Below are positions 41,703 to 51,403 of a stretch of 64,000 nucleotides of DNA, one piece after another. Source of the DNA: Micromonospora zingiberis (lineage in GTDB: Bacteria; Actinomycetota; Actinomycetes; Mycobacteriales; Micromonosporaceae); contig NZ_SJJR01000024.1 of assembly GCF_004331455.1 (NCBI RefSeq), positions 28,166-92,165 of the forward strand, in the 5' to 3' direction. Under the pieces are notes generated by a model, which was not told the origin of the DNA, searched no databases, and was given only the letters and a program-made list of their open reading frames with translations. Every line of letters starts with the position of its first letter. Position 1 is the stretch's first letter. A program made the position numbers and the translations under genes.

Positions 41703-42743
41703 TTACAGCGCTACGCCTCTTTGACGCATGAACGGCACCGGATCAACGGCATTGTTGCCGTCTTCGTGGATCTCGTAGTGCACATGGGGGCCGGAGGAGT
41801 TTCCGGAGCTTCCGACGTGGCCTATCGGTTGTCCGGCGACCACCGTTTGACCGACCGTTACGGTCGGTTGCCGGACCATGTGGCAGTAGCGCGAAACGAT
41901 GTCGCCAGCGTGGCGGATGTCGGCGTACCAGCCGCACCCGCCGAGGCCGGGGTATCCGTCGCTGTCGCACGGCATCGGCCCGCCGGTAGGTTCCCACGAC
42001 TCGCCCCCGACGTTGCACCGTACGCGCACCACCACGCCGCCGGACGCGGCCCGGATGACGGTGCCTTTCGGAGCCATGATGTCGACCCCGTCGTGGCCGG
42101 GCCGTGCGGCGGTACGGAAGCCGGACCCTGCCGTGCCCACCACGGGGCGAGTCCACCCGGAGGCGCTGATCGGCGCGCCGTCGCAGACCGGCAGCGTCCC
42201 GCGGGTGTACGCGGCGACGATCTCGGTTGCCCGTGTCTCGTGCTTGGCGTAGGCGTCCGGGTAGGCGGACCGTTGCACTGTCTGTGCCGCATCGGTGAGC
42301 GGTAGCCGTTCCCACCCGGGCACGGTGAGAAGCCGTTCGTAGAACGTGGCGGCGGCGTACTCGGGGTTCATGATCTGTTCCGGGGTGCCCCATCCTTGCG
42401 ACGGTCGCTGTTGGAACAGCCCCAACGAGTCATGATCGTTGGCCGGGCCGAGGTGCCCGTGGTTGATCAGCGAGGATTCTTGGAGGGCGGTGGCAACGGC
42501 GATCACCCACCCGCGCACGGGTACCCGTATCCGCTCACCCACGGTCACGATCATCGAGGCGTTACGGGCCTGTTCAGCCGACAACCCCGCCGGGGTCGCG
42601 CCCGGCGCGGTGACCGCCCCGACGCAGCTACCCCCACCACCCCCGCCACCGAACACCGACGACACGACACCGGCGGTAGCGGAGGTGAGCAGCAGCAGCG
42701 CTACGGCTACTCCGGTCGCGACCCACAGGGCTACCCGTCCCAC
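41703..42743 (-). CDS. Membrane-anchored wall hydrolase: transglycosylase-like plus M23 endopeptidase domains
   Basis: 346 residues. One N-terminal membrane helix and a Gly-rich linker come first. The first domain (about 65-180) is lysozyme/SLT-like: ALQESSLINHGHLG with a candidate acid E89, then DHDSLGLFQQRPSQGWGTPE. The C-terminal domain is LytM/M23: H217-x3-D221 (GHDGVD) and HVH with H320 and H322 as zinc ligands. It is a VirB1-like enzyme that opens peptidoglycan for the secretion channel. GTG start overlapping the replication-relaxation gene by 13 bases. Confidence 0.88.
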   Translation of the reverse strand: MGRVALWVATGVAVALLLLTSATAGVVSSVFGGGGGGGSCVGAVTAPGATPAGLSAEQARNASMIVTVGERIRVPVRGWVIAVATALQESSLINHGHLGPANDHDSLGLFQQRPSQGWGTPEQIMNPEYAAATFYERLLTVPGWERLPLTDAAQTVQRSAYPDAYAKHETRATEIVAAYTRGTLPVCDGAPISASGWTRPVVGTAGSGFRTAARPGHDGVDIMAPKGTVIRAASGGVVVRVRCNVGGESWEPTGGPMPCDSDGYPGLGGCGWYADIRHAGDIVSRYCHMVRQPTVTVGQTVVAGQPIGHVGSSGNSSGPHVHYEIHEDGNNAVDPVPFMRQRGVAL

Positions 42744-43615
42744 GACGCACCGCCCCCGCCCGGTGCGGGTAGGTCGGCCAGACGCACCCGGTCGGGGTGC
42801 CCCAGGATGCGCCAGACCGGCCCCGCCGGGCCGCCGGACGAGGCGGCGGCGGTGGCCACGGTCACCCCGTCCGGTACCCCGGTCCGCCGGAGGTGGGTGT
42901 GCAGGTTGGCCTCACGGGCGGCGGTGGGTAGCCAGAACAGCACCGGGTATGCCCGGCGGGGCGGTAGTGCGGCGTAGCCGGTCAGCTTGCCCATCACCCG
43001 GGCAAGGGTTTCGGTGCCGAGGTCGGCCTCGACCCAGAACGGCCCCGTTCGGCCGTTGTCGGCCCACACGCCGTGTCCGTCCGGGCGGACCAGGTTGCCG
43101 CACGCTTCCCGGCAGCGTGCCTCGTTCCACCATCGCACCAACCGCGCGCCAGGATGCGCGCGAGCGTGCGCGGTGAGCGCGACGAAGAACCCGTTCACGG
43201 TCACCAGGTGCGCCAACGTCGGGGACATGGCAAGACGGGCGGTAGCGTCGCGTACGGCAGCCGGACGGGGCAGCGCCTCACCCTTGCCGGCTGCGACGAG
43301 GGCCGCGCCGACCGGGCCGAGGGTCCACCGCCACGCTTGCGACCCGGGCCGCTGGTAGTGCCGGAACCGGTCGAGGATGTCCCTGCCGTGAAGGGTGTTG
43401 AGGCGGTTGCGGGCACGACCGACCGACCCGAACGCCAGGTCGACGAGCTGATCGGTGGTGAACGTTCGGTGCTGGTCGAGCAGGTCCAGGAGGTGCCGGT
43501 CTCGGGGCGTGAGGCGGCCGAGTTCGGCGGCCACCACGGACGCCGTCAGGCGGAGACTGCCGGTGGCAGGTGTGCGGGTAGGAGGGATATCTCTTATCAG
43601 TCGGTTCCGGTCCAC
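42731..43615 (-). CDS. Replication-relaxation family protein
   Basis: 294 residues. The N-terminal winged-helix block (LTPRDRHLLDLLDQHRTFTT, QLVDLAFGSVGRARNRLNTL) and the following QAWRWTLGPVGAAL match actinobacterial replication-relaxation proteins found on conjugative plasmids. FWVEADLGTETL contains acidic residues of a possible nuclease-like fold. No HUH or Tyr relaxase signature is apparent, so it may be the relaxase of this system or an accessory. It overlaps the coupling-protein gene by 19 bases. Confidence 0.75.
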   Translation of the reverse strand: MDRNRLIRDIPPTRTPATGSLRLTASVVAAELGRLTPRDRHLLDLLDQHRTFTTDQLVDLAFGSVGRARNRLNTLHGRDILDRFRHYQRPGSQAWRWTLGPVGAALVAAGKGEALPRPAAVRDATARLAMSPTLAHLVTVNGFFVALTAHARAHPGARLVRWWNEARCREACGNLVRPDGHGVWADNGRTGPFWVEADLGTETLARVMGKLTGYAALPPRRAYPVLFWLPTAAREANLHTHLRRTGVPDGVTVATAAASSGGPAGPVWRILGHPDRVRLADLPAPGGGGASWDG

Positions 43616-45195
43616 CGGTCCTCCTCACCGCCGTCCACGTGCGCGTATGGCGTGTTCAAGGGGGCGTGTTCACCCGGTGGTTCGTGGTCGTTGCGTTCCT
43701 CGTTGGATCGCTCGTTAGACCTCTCGTTAGAACCCTCGCCCTGAACAGCGAAGGTGTTCCGACCCACCAGGTCACCGACCTCGGCATCGACCGGGACGGA
43801 AGAGTCGGCGGTGGCCGAGGCGGTAGCGGCTTCGGCGAGCAGCCGCCGCCGCTGCTTCACGGGCAGGCCGGTGTGGTCTCGGGCCGCGCGGCGCAGCTCG
43901 CCGGCACGCCCCGCGACGGCCGGCGGTGGCGGCTCAGTATCGGCGGTGACCGGTGGCACAACCCGGCCACCGGCGACGGGCCGCAGAACGACTTCGTAGC
44001 CGCCGAGACGGATCAGATCTCCGTCATCGAGGTACGGCCGCAGGTGCCGGGCTTGGTCGATGGCGTCGCGGGGGGCGAGGGCGAAGTACACCTTGTTCCG
44101 CGCGTTGGCGTCGATCGCCTCCACCATGTCCCCGGACAACTGACCGAGGTACTGGTGGGCGAGGACGAACGAGGTGTGCAAGCCGCGGGCCTCGGCGAGA
44201 GCGTCATCGAGCCCGATGGGCAGATGCAGGAAGTTGTGGCACTCGTCCAACACGATCATCGCGTCGGGACGCTCATCCTCCGGGATGCGGGCGCGGGCGG
44301 TGGTGGCCTGCCACAACCCCGCCAGCAGCAGGGAGCCGACCAGGCGGGTGCCGTCCTCGCCGATGACCCCCTTGGGCAGCCGCGCGAGCATGATGCCGCC
44401 GTCGAGGATGTCCGCGAAGGAGAACGTGGTGGCCGGCACCCCGAACAGGCTGTTCGCCATCGGATGCGCCAGCACCAGGCGCAGCCGGGACAACAGCGGG
44501 GCCACGAGGCCGGAGCGCTGCGCGGCGGGCAGTTCGTTGAAGCCTTCCCAGAACTCGCCGAGGGTGTTGCCCTCCCAGGCGTTCAGCTTGCCGGTAGCGG
44601 TAGCGATCCGTTCGGCTCGCCAGGTGGAGTCGGACAGCAGCCGCGGTAGCTGGGCGAGGGTGGCGCCTTCGACGTGAGCGAGGGTGAGCAGGCCGTGGTA
44701 GCAGATGTCGGCGGTCCGGTGACCCCACCACCGCGACCACACCTTCGCCATCACCGCCGTGAGGTTCGCCGCCACATCGTGCGCGCTGCCGCCGTGCACA
44801 GCCGGGTCAAGCAGGTTGATCGCCGGGGGCGCGGCCCGCTCCTCCGGGTCGATCAGGACCAGCCGGTCACCGCACGACGTGGGCAGCCGGGCCAGCAGGT
44901 CACGGATCAGGTCGCCCTTGGCCGGGTCGAACGCGGCCACGCCGCGCCCGGCCTCCACGTCGTCCAGGATCATCCGCATCAGCAGGGTCGTCTTGCCTGT
45001 GCCGGTCGGCCCGAGCGCGTGGACGTGGTACCGGCAATCGGTCAAGGAGATCCCGACCCGCATCGGCGGCCCGGCGTTGGCGACGCCGATGACCTTGCCG
45101 CCCAGGCCGTGCCGCTGGTCGAGCGGCACCAGGTTCAGCCTGCGGCCCTCCGGACGGGACTTCGACACGGCAGCCCTGGATTCGATCTTGTTCAC
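43597..45195 (-). CDS. Conjugative coupling ATPase (TraG/VirD4-like)
   Basis: 532 residues. Walker A GPTGTGKT at 62-69, a FDPAKGDLIRDLL strand, and Walker B AMIVLDECH at 312-320, with the TraG C-terminal stretch GLHTSFVLAHQYLGQL. No membrane anchor is present, so it may be recruited by other subunits. The C-terminal tail is charged and repetitive (NERSNERSNEERND). The GTG at 45195 overlaps the upstream stop (GTGA). It should feed DNA to the T4SS. Confidence 0.85.
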   Translation of the reverse strand: MNKIESRAAVSKSRPEGRRLNLVPLDQRHGLGGKVIGVANAGPPMRVGISLTDCRYHVHALGPTGTGKTTLLMRMILDDVEAGRGVAAFDPAKGDLIRDLLARLPTSCGDRLVLIDPEERAAPPAINLLDPAVHGGSAHDVAANLTAVMAKVWSRWWGHRTADICYHGLLTLAHVEGATLAQLPRLLSDSTWRAERIATATGKLNAWEGNTLGEFWEGFNELPAAQRSGLVAPLLSRLRLVLAHPMANSLFGVPATTFSFADILDGGIMLARLPKGVIGEDGTRLVGSLLLAGLWQATTARARIPEDERPDAMIVLDECHNFLHLPIGLDDALAEARGLHTSFVLAHQYLGQLSGDMVEAIDANARNKVYFALAPRDAIDQARHLRPYLDDGDLIRLGGYEVVLRPVAGGRVVPPVTADTEPPPPAVAGRAGELRRAARDHTGLPVKQRRRLLAEAATASATADSSVPVDAEVGDLVGRNTFAVQGEGSNERSNERSNEERNDHEPPGEHAPLNTPYAHVDGGEEDRWTGTD

Positions 45196-46553
45196 GGTGT
45201 GCTCCAGACGGTCGGCGGGTCGCCGTGCTCGCCGCTCCGCTGCGACAGGGCTGGTGGGTCGGCGAGCGGGCGCTGGCGCGGGGCAGGGACGGCGCGGAAG
45301 ATGTCGCGGGTGGCAGGCCGACGCCGGGACGCCGCACCGGGTAGGCCGTAGGCGGCCGGCTCGGCGGGCAGGCCGGCGAAGGCGGCGGCTTCCGCGACGG
45401 AGACGAGGCTCATCCGGGCCTCGGGCACCCACCGGTCGGCCGCCGCGACCGCACCACGGCGGAGCCGGCGGCGGGTGACGTGCGCCGACAGCAACCCGAA
45501 CCCGGAGCTGACATCAGCCGCCGCCGCGACGGCGGCGGCCTTGGTCGGGCCAGCGGCGACCGTATGCACGGCGACGAGCAGGTGGGGTGCGTCGGCGTAC
45601 TTCGCCCGCGCCTGCCGGGCCAGCTCGGCGGTGTACGGGTCGGTCGAGCTGGTGCGCCGCCTCGGGCTCGACGGGCCGGGCGTGACGATGTCCAAGACGC
45701 CGATGATCAGCCCGCGCAGCCCGTCAGCGAGCAGCCCGATCGCGCGGGATGCCCCTCGGGGGCTGCGAGCTTGTTGCGGGTTGGTCATCGCGCGGCGTAG
45801 CACCCGCAGGCGGTGCGCTGGTGCCCGGCCGAGGTGGACCTGTAGGAGCGCGCCGCCGGTGCGCCCGGCTGAGGCGAGGCCGCCATAGACGGCCCGGAGC
45901 CGGTCCTCTTCGGGGGCGCCCGCGTCCGTGCCTCGGCGCGGTGCCGGTGTGGTGTCCTCGACCAGGGGCAGCCACTCGGGCTGGGTGGGCCAGACCGCGA
46001 GGGCGGCCACGGCCCCGGTCGTCGGGACGGCCGGTGGGCGGGTCTGTTCGGCCCGTGCGCCGGGCCAGCCGCGTTGCAGCAGCCGCACCACGGCGGTCGG
46101 GTTGACCCCGGGCGGTAGCCACAGCCCGCAGCGCATCCCCTCCGGGTCGGCGGCGACCTCCCACACGAGCCGGGCCGGGCGCAGCGCCCACCGACGCGGC
46201 GCGGGCAACACCGTGGCGAGCAGCCGCCACAGACCGACCGTCGCGGCCGGAGTGGCGGTCACCGGCGGGGTGATCTCCAGCCAGCGTGCTGCGGCGGCGT
46301 GCCGCCGCCAGACGCGACGCCGCCACAGCGCCCACGCGACCCGCACGGCGAGCAGCGCCGCCACGGCGGCGAGCAGCAACGGCCACCGGTCGCGGACGAG
46401 ACGCCACACGGCGTCGGTAGCGTCATCGCCCCAGGACCCGCACAGCAGCTCACCGACAACGGAGTCGGGCACGCCGCCCTGACCAGGCACACACCCGGCA
46501 GGCTCCAGAGGCGGCGACGGCGAGGATGGAGACAGGACACGGACGGGAACCAT
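45192..46553 (-). CDS. T4SS-associated membrane protein of unknown family
   Basis: 453 residues. A membrane helix at about 56-75 is followed by a basic segment and a large cytoplasmic region (VWEVAADPEGMRCGLWLPPG, LLQVHLGRAPAHRLRVLRRA) reminiscent of SCO6880/SCO6881-type transfer genes. ATG with GGAG upstream. It sits between the VirB4 and coupling ATPase genes, so it is presumably a structural or adaptor part of the channel. Confidence 0.65.
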   Translation of the reverse strand: MVPVRVLSPSSPSPPLEPAGCVPGQGGVPDSVVGELLCGSWGDDATDAVWRLVRDRWPLLLAAVAALLAVRVAWALWRRRVWRRHAAAARWLEITPPVTATPAATVGLWRLLATVLPAPRRWALRPARLVWEVAADPEGMRCGLWLPPGVNPTAVVRLLQRGWPGARAEQTRPPAVPTTGAVAALAVWPTQPEWLPLVEDTTPAPRRGTDAGAPEEDRLRAVYGGLASAGRTGGALLQVHLGRAPAHRLRVLRRAMTNPQQARSPRGASRAIGLLADGLRGLIIGVLDIVTPGPSSPRRRTSSTDPYTAELARQARAKYADAPHLLVAVHTVAAGPTKAAAVAAAADVSSGFGLLSAHVTRRRLRRGAVAAADRWVPEARMSLVSVAEAAAFAGLPAEPAAYGLPGAASRRRPATRDIFRAVPAPRQRPLADPPALSQRSGEHGDPPTVWSTP

Positions 46554-46583
46554 CAGGGACTCCGATCAGCGGACGGAAGAGGC

Positions 46584-48377
46584 TCAGCGGCGGCGGGCCG
46601 GTGCGCCGGTGACCGGGCCTGTGACGATCAACTCGTGCTCGGTGGCCGAGGCGTGGCTGTGGAAGGCCACCCGCGCCGATCCCGCCGTGAGCAGGGCGTC
46701 TCCGCGTTGGCAGGACAGCAGGAACGCCCGCTCGCCGTCGGTGAGTCCGAACGCCTCGGCCACGGCGTCGATCGCTTGCGGGGCCTGCCGCAGCAACACC
46801 TGCGTGGCGGCGTTGGAGACGACGGCGCGGCCGGTCTTGGTGGCGAGCACGTCAGCGGCATCCTGAGTCACCACGGTCAAGCCGGTGCCGTACTTGCGGG
46901 CGGACTTGGCCAGGGTCTCCAGGAACACGCCGCCGCGACCGCCGGACAGCAGCTTCCACGCCTCGTCCACCAGCACCATCCGCAGCGCATCGGGCCGCTG
47001 ACCGGAGGTGGTCGCGCCGCGTACGGTGCGCCAGATCGTGTCCAGGGTGAGCAGCGTGCCCACCGGGTGAAGCTGTTCGGGAAGGTCCTTGATGGCGAAC
47101 ACCACCAGGTGCCCTCGGGCGGCGGTGGTTGTCGGCCCGTCGAACAGGCCCTTCATGCTCCCGGCGACATAGGGGTGCAGGCGGGCGGCGACTCGGCGGC
47201 CAGCGTCGTCGGTGTCCTCCAGCACGGCCGTCACATCGGTCAGCAGTGGTGCTGGACGTTTCCAGGTGCGCGGGTCGGTGGTGATGCCCTTGGCCCGGTA
47301 TGCGGCCAGTACCGCGATGTCGAGGGAGCGTGCTTCGTCGCCGGGCAGGGGCGCGCTGACGGCGGTGTCGCCGCTAGCCATGACCGCGACGAGGGTCTGC
47401 ATGAACCGTGCCCGGTCGTTGAGGGCATCGTCGCCGGGCGGCAGGTCGAGTGGGTTGATCTTCACCCCTGGCGTGCCGAGCCGGATGACCGTGCCGCCGA
47501 CCGCGTCGGCCAGCCGCAGGTATTCGTCTTCGGGGTCGATGACGAACGCCTCCACCCCGAGGCACAGGTTGCGCAGCAGGTCGAGCTTGGCCAGGTACGA
47601 CTTGCCTTCCCCGGAGCGGGCGAGGATGACGGCGTTGTAGTTGGACTGCGCCCACCGGTCCCACACCACGACCCCGGCCGAGTGCAGGTTGAGGCCGAAC
47701 AACACACCCATGCCGCTGTCTGCGGCGGTGTCGGGCAGATCGGGCGACGTGAACGGAAAGCTCGCGGCGAGGGCGTCGGTGTCGAAGACCCGCTTCATCC
47801 CCAGCGCGTCGTAGGCCAGGGGTAGGCCGCTGATCCAGCCTTGCAACTGCCGCCACGTCACGGGCGCGGTGTCCAGCAGCAGCGACGCCGCGAGGGACCG
47901 CACCTCGGCCACCCGGTCGGCCAACTCATCAGGGCTGGTGCCGTGGACAGTCAGGTACAGGCCGAGGCGGAACAACCGGGCTTCGCCTCGGGCGACCCGC
48001 CCGGCCAGCTCGGCGGCGTCGACCGCGGCGGCGTCGAGTTCGGGATCGTCGAGGCGGCCCTTGGCCGCGTCCTGCCGGCGGGAGGACTCGAACCGGCCAC
48101 GCTGCTTACGCAGCCGCTCAGCGGCCACCGCCGGCGCGACGGGCTCGATGTGAAACGCGGCATCGACCAGGCCCGGGTAGGACAAGAGTGGCTCGGCCCA
48201 CCCCGGGCCGACCTCGGCCGGGTAGCCGACAACGGCCAGGGTGGCGGAGTAGCCGTCCCCGACCCGCACGTGCCGGCCGTCGACCTCGACGGCGTCCGGG
48301 GAGCCGGGCAGGACCGTGGGCGACTCAGGCACGGCACGCCGCCGCGTTGGCAGCAGTGCGGAAAGCAGCTTCACCAC
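46584..48377 (-). CDS. VirB4-like conjugation ATPase
   Basis: 597 residues. A substrate-type N-terminal domain with FHIEPVAPAVAAERLRKQRG is followed by Walker A ARSGEGKS (253-260), EAFVIDPEDEYLRLADAVGG, Walker B MVLVDEAWKLLSGGRGG (about 458-470) and TVVTQDAADVL, all features of the VirB4/TraC (CagE-TrbE) family. It energises the channel. Four bases separate it from the PrgI gene. GTG start with GGAGG upstream. Confidence 0.9.
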   Translation of the reverse strand: MVKLLSALLPTRRRAVPESPTVLPGSPDAVEVDGRHVRVGDGYSATLAVVGYPAEVGPGWAEPLLSYPGLVDAAFHIEPVAPAVAAERLRKQRGRFESSRRQDAAKGRLDDPELDAAAVDAAELAGRVARGEARLFRLGLYLTVHGTSPDELADRVAEVRSLAASLLLDTAPVTWRQLQGWISGLPLAYDALGMKRVFDTDALAASFPFTSPDLPDTAADSGMGVLFGLNLHSAGVVVWDRWAQSNYNAVILARSGEGKSYLAKLDLLRNLCLGVEAFVIDPEDEYLRLADAVGGTVIRLGTPGVKINPLDLPPGDDALNDRARFMQTLVAVMASGDTAVSAPLPGDEARSLDIAVLAAYRAKGITTDPRTWKRPAPLLTDVTAVLEDTDDAGRRVAARLHPYVAGSMKGLFDGPTTTAARGHLVVFAIKDLPEQLHPVGTLLTLDTIWRTVRGATTSGQRPDALRMVLVDEAWKLLSGGRGGVFLETLAKSARKYGTGLTVVTQDAADVLATKTGRAVVSNAATQVLLRQAPQAIDAVAEAFGLTDGERAFLLSCQRGDALLTAGSARVAFHSHASATEHELIVTGPVTGAPARRR

Positions 48378-48380
48378 TGG

Positions 48381-49295
48381 TCACCTCCAGTTGTGGGGGC
48401 GTAGGACGAGGGGTGGGGCGGTGGGGTCGAGGCTGGCCGCGAGCCGCACCGCCGCGTCCGACCCATCGAGCACCCGGGCAGGCACCTCACAGCCGGCGAG
48501 GGCACGCACCGCATCGGCCGCTGTGTGAGCGGCGTGGTGCCCGCCGCGTCGGCTGCGCACGGCGACCGTGACCTGTCGATGCAGCAACTCGCGCCGCGCG
48601 GCCAGGTCATCGAGAAACGCCACGTGCGCGCGGGCGGCGTCCTCCAACGCGGGATGCGGCAGCCCGGGGGCGGCGGTGAGGAACCGGTCGGCGAGGTAGG
48701 TCAGGTCCACCCGCTGCGCCCGCACCACGATCTGCGCCGGGCCGTCGAGGCTGTGTAGCCACCGCGCGAACCCGGCCACCAGACTGTTCTGTTCGCCGGG
48801 CGTACGCAGCCCGAACGCCACCGTCGAGGCGGCGACCAGGCCCGTCGTGCCGTCCGAGCCGAGATCGATCAGCCCATCGACGGTGACACCTTGCGCGGGC
48901 AGCCGCAGCGGCGCGGGCACCGGTAGCCGGTCACCCGGCCCGGCGGTGGTGGCAACCCACGCCGGAGCCGGGAGGACCGGTCGGTCGACCGGCACGAGCC
49001 GACGCGGGCTGCGGCGATGCCGCAGGGCCGCGACGAGCCAGGCGTCGAGGCTGATGCCGTCCCGGCGGCCGACCGCGAGGAGGAACGCCCCAGCGGCGAC
49101 CGGGATCGCGCCCACCACGAACACCAGCGGGTGTACCACGGTGGCCACCGCCGTCCACGCCGCGTAGAGCAGCAGACCCGCCACGGCGAGGATCACCAAC
49201 TGCCGTCCCGACATGCCGAACGCAAGCCGATCAGGGCGCTCGATGTCGGCGGGCACCCGAGCCCGCATCGGAGCCTCGTCCGTGTGGCGGTTCAC
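48381..49295 (-). CDS. PrgI-family T4SS membrane protein
   Basis: 304 residues. The RVPADIERPDRLAFGMSGRQ start followed by two membrane helices is the PrgI (VirB3-like) signature. A long cytoplasmic tail contains beta-strand-rich parts (AQIVVRAQRVDLTYLADRFL). In actinobacterial systems PrgI and VirB4 genes are adjacent, as here. GTGA overlap with the VirB6-like gene. Confidence 0.85.
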   Translation of the reverse strand: MNRHTDEAPMRARVPADIERPDRLAFGMSGRQLVILAVAGLLLYAAWTAVATVVHPLVFVVGAIPVAAGAFLLAVGRRDGISLDAWLVAALRHRRSPRRLVPVDRPVLPAPAWVATTAGPGDRLPVPAPLRLPAQGVTVDGLIDLGSDGTTGLVAASTVAFGLRTPGEQNSLVAGFARWLHSLDGPAQIVVRAQRVDLTYLADRFLTAAPGLPHPALEDAARAHVAFLDDLAARRELLHRQVTVAVRSRRGGHHAAHTAADAVRALAGCEVPARVLDGSDAAVRLAASLDPTAPPLVLRPHNWR

Positions 49296-51403
49296 GGCTG
49301 ATCACCCCTCGGTGTGGACGGGCGCCGCTGCGGCGCGGACGGTCGGGCAGGCCGATCCGGCGGCGGGGACGGAGGCCGTCCAGCGCGGACGGCGGACGGG
49401 TCCACCGGCATCGCGCTGGTGGGTGCGGACGGCCTCGCCGGACGAGGCGCGGACGGTGGAGCCGGGGACGGTGCCGCCGACCGGCGACCGTCCGGGGACG
49501 GCGGTACGGACGGGGACTGCGGACGGGGACGGGGCGTGCCGGTCGCCGTGGCCCGCCGGGCGGCGGCACTCGCCGCTGGTGGGGTTCGCACGGGTGTGCC
49601 GGCTGGTCGTGGGGTCGGGGTGACACGCCGCGCTGCCGTGGGCCGGGTCGCGGGCGTGGAGCCTCCCGGCGGAACCGCCCCCGACCCTTCCCGCGCGGTC
49701 CGAGTGCCGGTCGCGGGGGTGGCCTGGGCTGCGGAAAACACGGGCGCGACCGGGGCAGGTGGCCGACGCGGCGCGCTCTGCCGTCCTGGTGCGGCCGAGA
49801 ACGCCACCGCCGGTGCCGCACCGCTACGCACTGGTCTCGGTGTCGTCGTCTCGGCGGCACTGAAGGCGACCCGTGCCGGTGGCACGACCGGTGCTGGCGG
49901 ACTCGGCTGGGGCGGGGACGGGTGGGAGAACTGCACGGCCCCGACGCCTGCGGACGGCGGGGACGGTGGCGTGGACGGGGCGGCCGGGTGGCTGAAGGCC
50001 GGGGCGGCGTTCGTCCCGGACGGCGCGGGCAGCGGCGTGTGGCTGGCCGGGGCGTGGCTGAACGCGGCCGGTCCCGGCGGGGACGGCGGGACGGGAGCCG
50101 TCCCCGGTCGAGGCGGACGGGCCGGGCGGGGCGGACGGGGGCCACCGGGCAGCGGACGGGGGCCGGACGGACGGGGAGTCGTCCGTGCGGCGGTCCGGGC
50201 GGTGCTCGCGCCGCCCAGGATGCCGGCCGCCGCCCCGATCGTTTTGATCATCAGGAAGGCGTGGACGAGTTGCCCGAGCAGTCCTCGGCCGTTGCGCTGT
50301 CCGAGCGGGCCGAGGACGAACTGTCGCATCCAGCCCGGCAGTTTGATCAGCAGCCACAGCATCGTCAGGCACACCACGATGCCGAGGAGCCCGTGCTCGG
50401 TCGCGGGTATACCCATCACGGTCGGTCCGGCGGGGGTGAGGAACACCTTGATGCTGGCCATGACGACGATGGCCTGGCCGAGTTGCAGGCCGAGGCAGGC
50501 CAGCGTGCAGCGCCACCACAGGTGGGCCACTCCCTCGGTGAGCGGGCTTGCGTGGCAGATCAACGCCGCCGGGGCAACCCCGAGCAGGATGACCAGGGCG
50601 GCGAGCCGCAGCACGAAGGTGAACTCCAGGACGAGGCACATCACGATCACCGCGATGACCAGCAACGCCATCAGAAACCCGCCGCCTCGCAGAGCGTCGT
50701 CCACGATCTGCCGGATCGCCGTCGCCGCACTCGGGCCGTCGATCGTGTTCCCCGCGATAGCGACGGTGAGCGCATTGGTCAGCTCGATCGCCTTCTGACC
50801 GATGATCAGGCTGCAATTCGCCAGGACCACACCCACGGCGATGCGGGGTAGCACCTGCTTGAGCCCGTACTGCGTTTGCAACGTTTCCCGGGCGGTGACC
50901 AGGAACCCACCGGCCACGATGAACAAGACGACAACGCCGTTAGCGACGACCAGGCTGGTCGTCCAGATCGCCTTCACGTGCTCGTTCACCGTGAGGTCCG
51001 GGGTCGACAGCCACGATGCGCCGAGGGCTTCCATCACCGGCTGGAGAGCCTGCTCGGCAGCCCACACCACCAGGTCCACGACGGCTTTACGGATCTGGCC
51101 GCCGACGTCGTACCAGGCCGGATCGTCATCGACTCCCTGCGACGGCGGGCCGGGAGTTGGGGCCGGGCCGGGCGCGGGTGCCGGCGTGGGCTCCTCGGAC
51201 GGTGACGGCTCGGCCCCCGGCGGGCGCACGCCCGGGTCGGGCACACCCGGCGTCGGTGTGCTGACCGGACCAGGTGCCGGGCTCGGCTGCGCCTGCGCCG
51301 TCCCCGCGAAGGCGACGGTCAGGCCGGCGAGAAGCATGACGCCGAGCCACAGCAGCACCACCCGCCGGACGACAGGGTGGGGTCGGATCGAGAGAGCGTC
51401 CAT
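49292..51403 (-). CDS. VirB6/TrbL-like channel protein with repetitive Pro-rich C-terminus
   Basis: 703 residues. A signal-like N-terminal helix and Pro-rich extracytoplasmic linker are followed by about six membrane helices (145-375), including VVVLFIVAGGFLV and LMALLVIAVIVMCLVLEF, the VirB6/TrbL core. The last about 300 residues are Pro/Ala/Ser-rich. Phe-Ser-His or Phe-Ser-Ala motifs occur at 448, 470, 492, 514, 535 and 556, a period of 21-22 residues. Start ATG 51403 in a TGATG overlap with the pilin-like gene. Confidence 0.85.
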   Translation of the reverse strand: MDALSIRPHPVVRRVVLLWLGVMLLAGLTVAFAGTAQAQPSPAPGPVSTPTPGVPDPGVRPPGAEPSPSEEPTPAPAPGPAPTPGPPSQGVDDDPAWYDVGGQIRKAVVDLVVWAAEQALQPVMEALGASWLSTPDLTVNEHVKAIWTTSLVVANGVVVLFIVAGGFLVTARETLQTQYGLKQVLPRIAVGVVLANCSLIIGQKAIELTNALTVAIAGNTIDGPSAATAIRQIVDDALRGGGFLMALLVIAVIVMCLVLEFTFVLRLAALVILLGVAPAALICHASPLTEGVAHLWWRCTLACLGLQLGQAIVVMASIKVFLTPAGPTVMGIPATEHGLLGIVVCLTMLWLLIKLPGWMRQFVLGPLGQRNGRGLLGQLVHAFLMIKTIGAAAGILGGASTARTAARTTPRPSGPRPLPGGPRPPRPARPPRPGTAPVPPSPPGPAAFSHAPASHTPLPAPSGTNAAPAFSHPAAPSTPPSPPSAGVGAVQFSHPSPPQPSPPAPVVPPARVAFSAAETTTPRPVRSGAAPAVAFSAAPGRQSAPRRPPAPVAPVFSAAQATPATGTRTAREGSGAVPPGGSTPATRPTAARRVTPTPRPAGTPVRTPPAASAAARRATATGTPRPRPQSPSVPPSPDGRRSAAPSPAPPSAPRPARPSAPTSAMPVDPSAVRAGRPPSPPPDRPARPSAPQRRPSTPRGDQP

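Noticed and set aside
48085..48110. tRNA-like T-arm sequence gactcgaacc
   Set aside because: It lies inside the VirB4-like coding sequence with no cloverleaf around it; not an att copy of tRNA-Gly.
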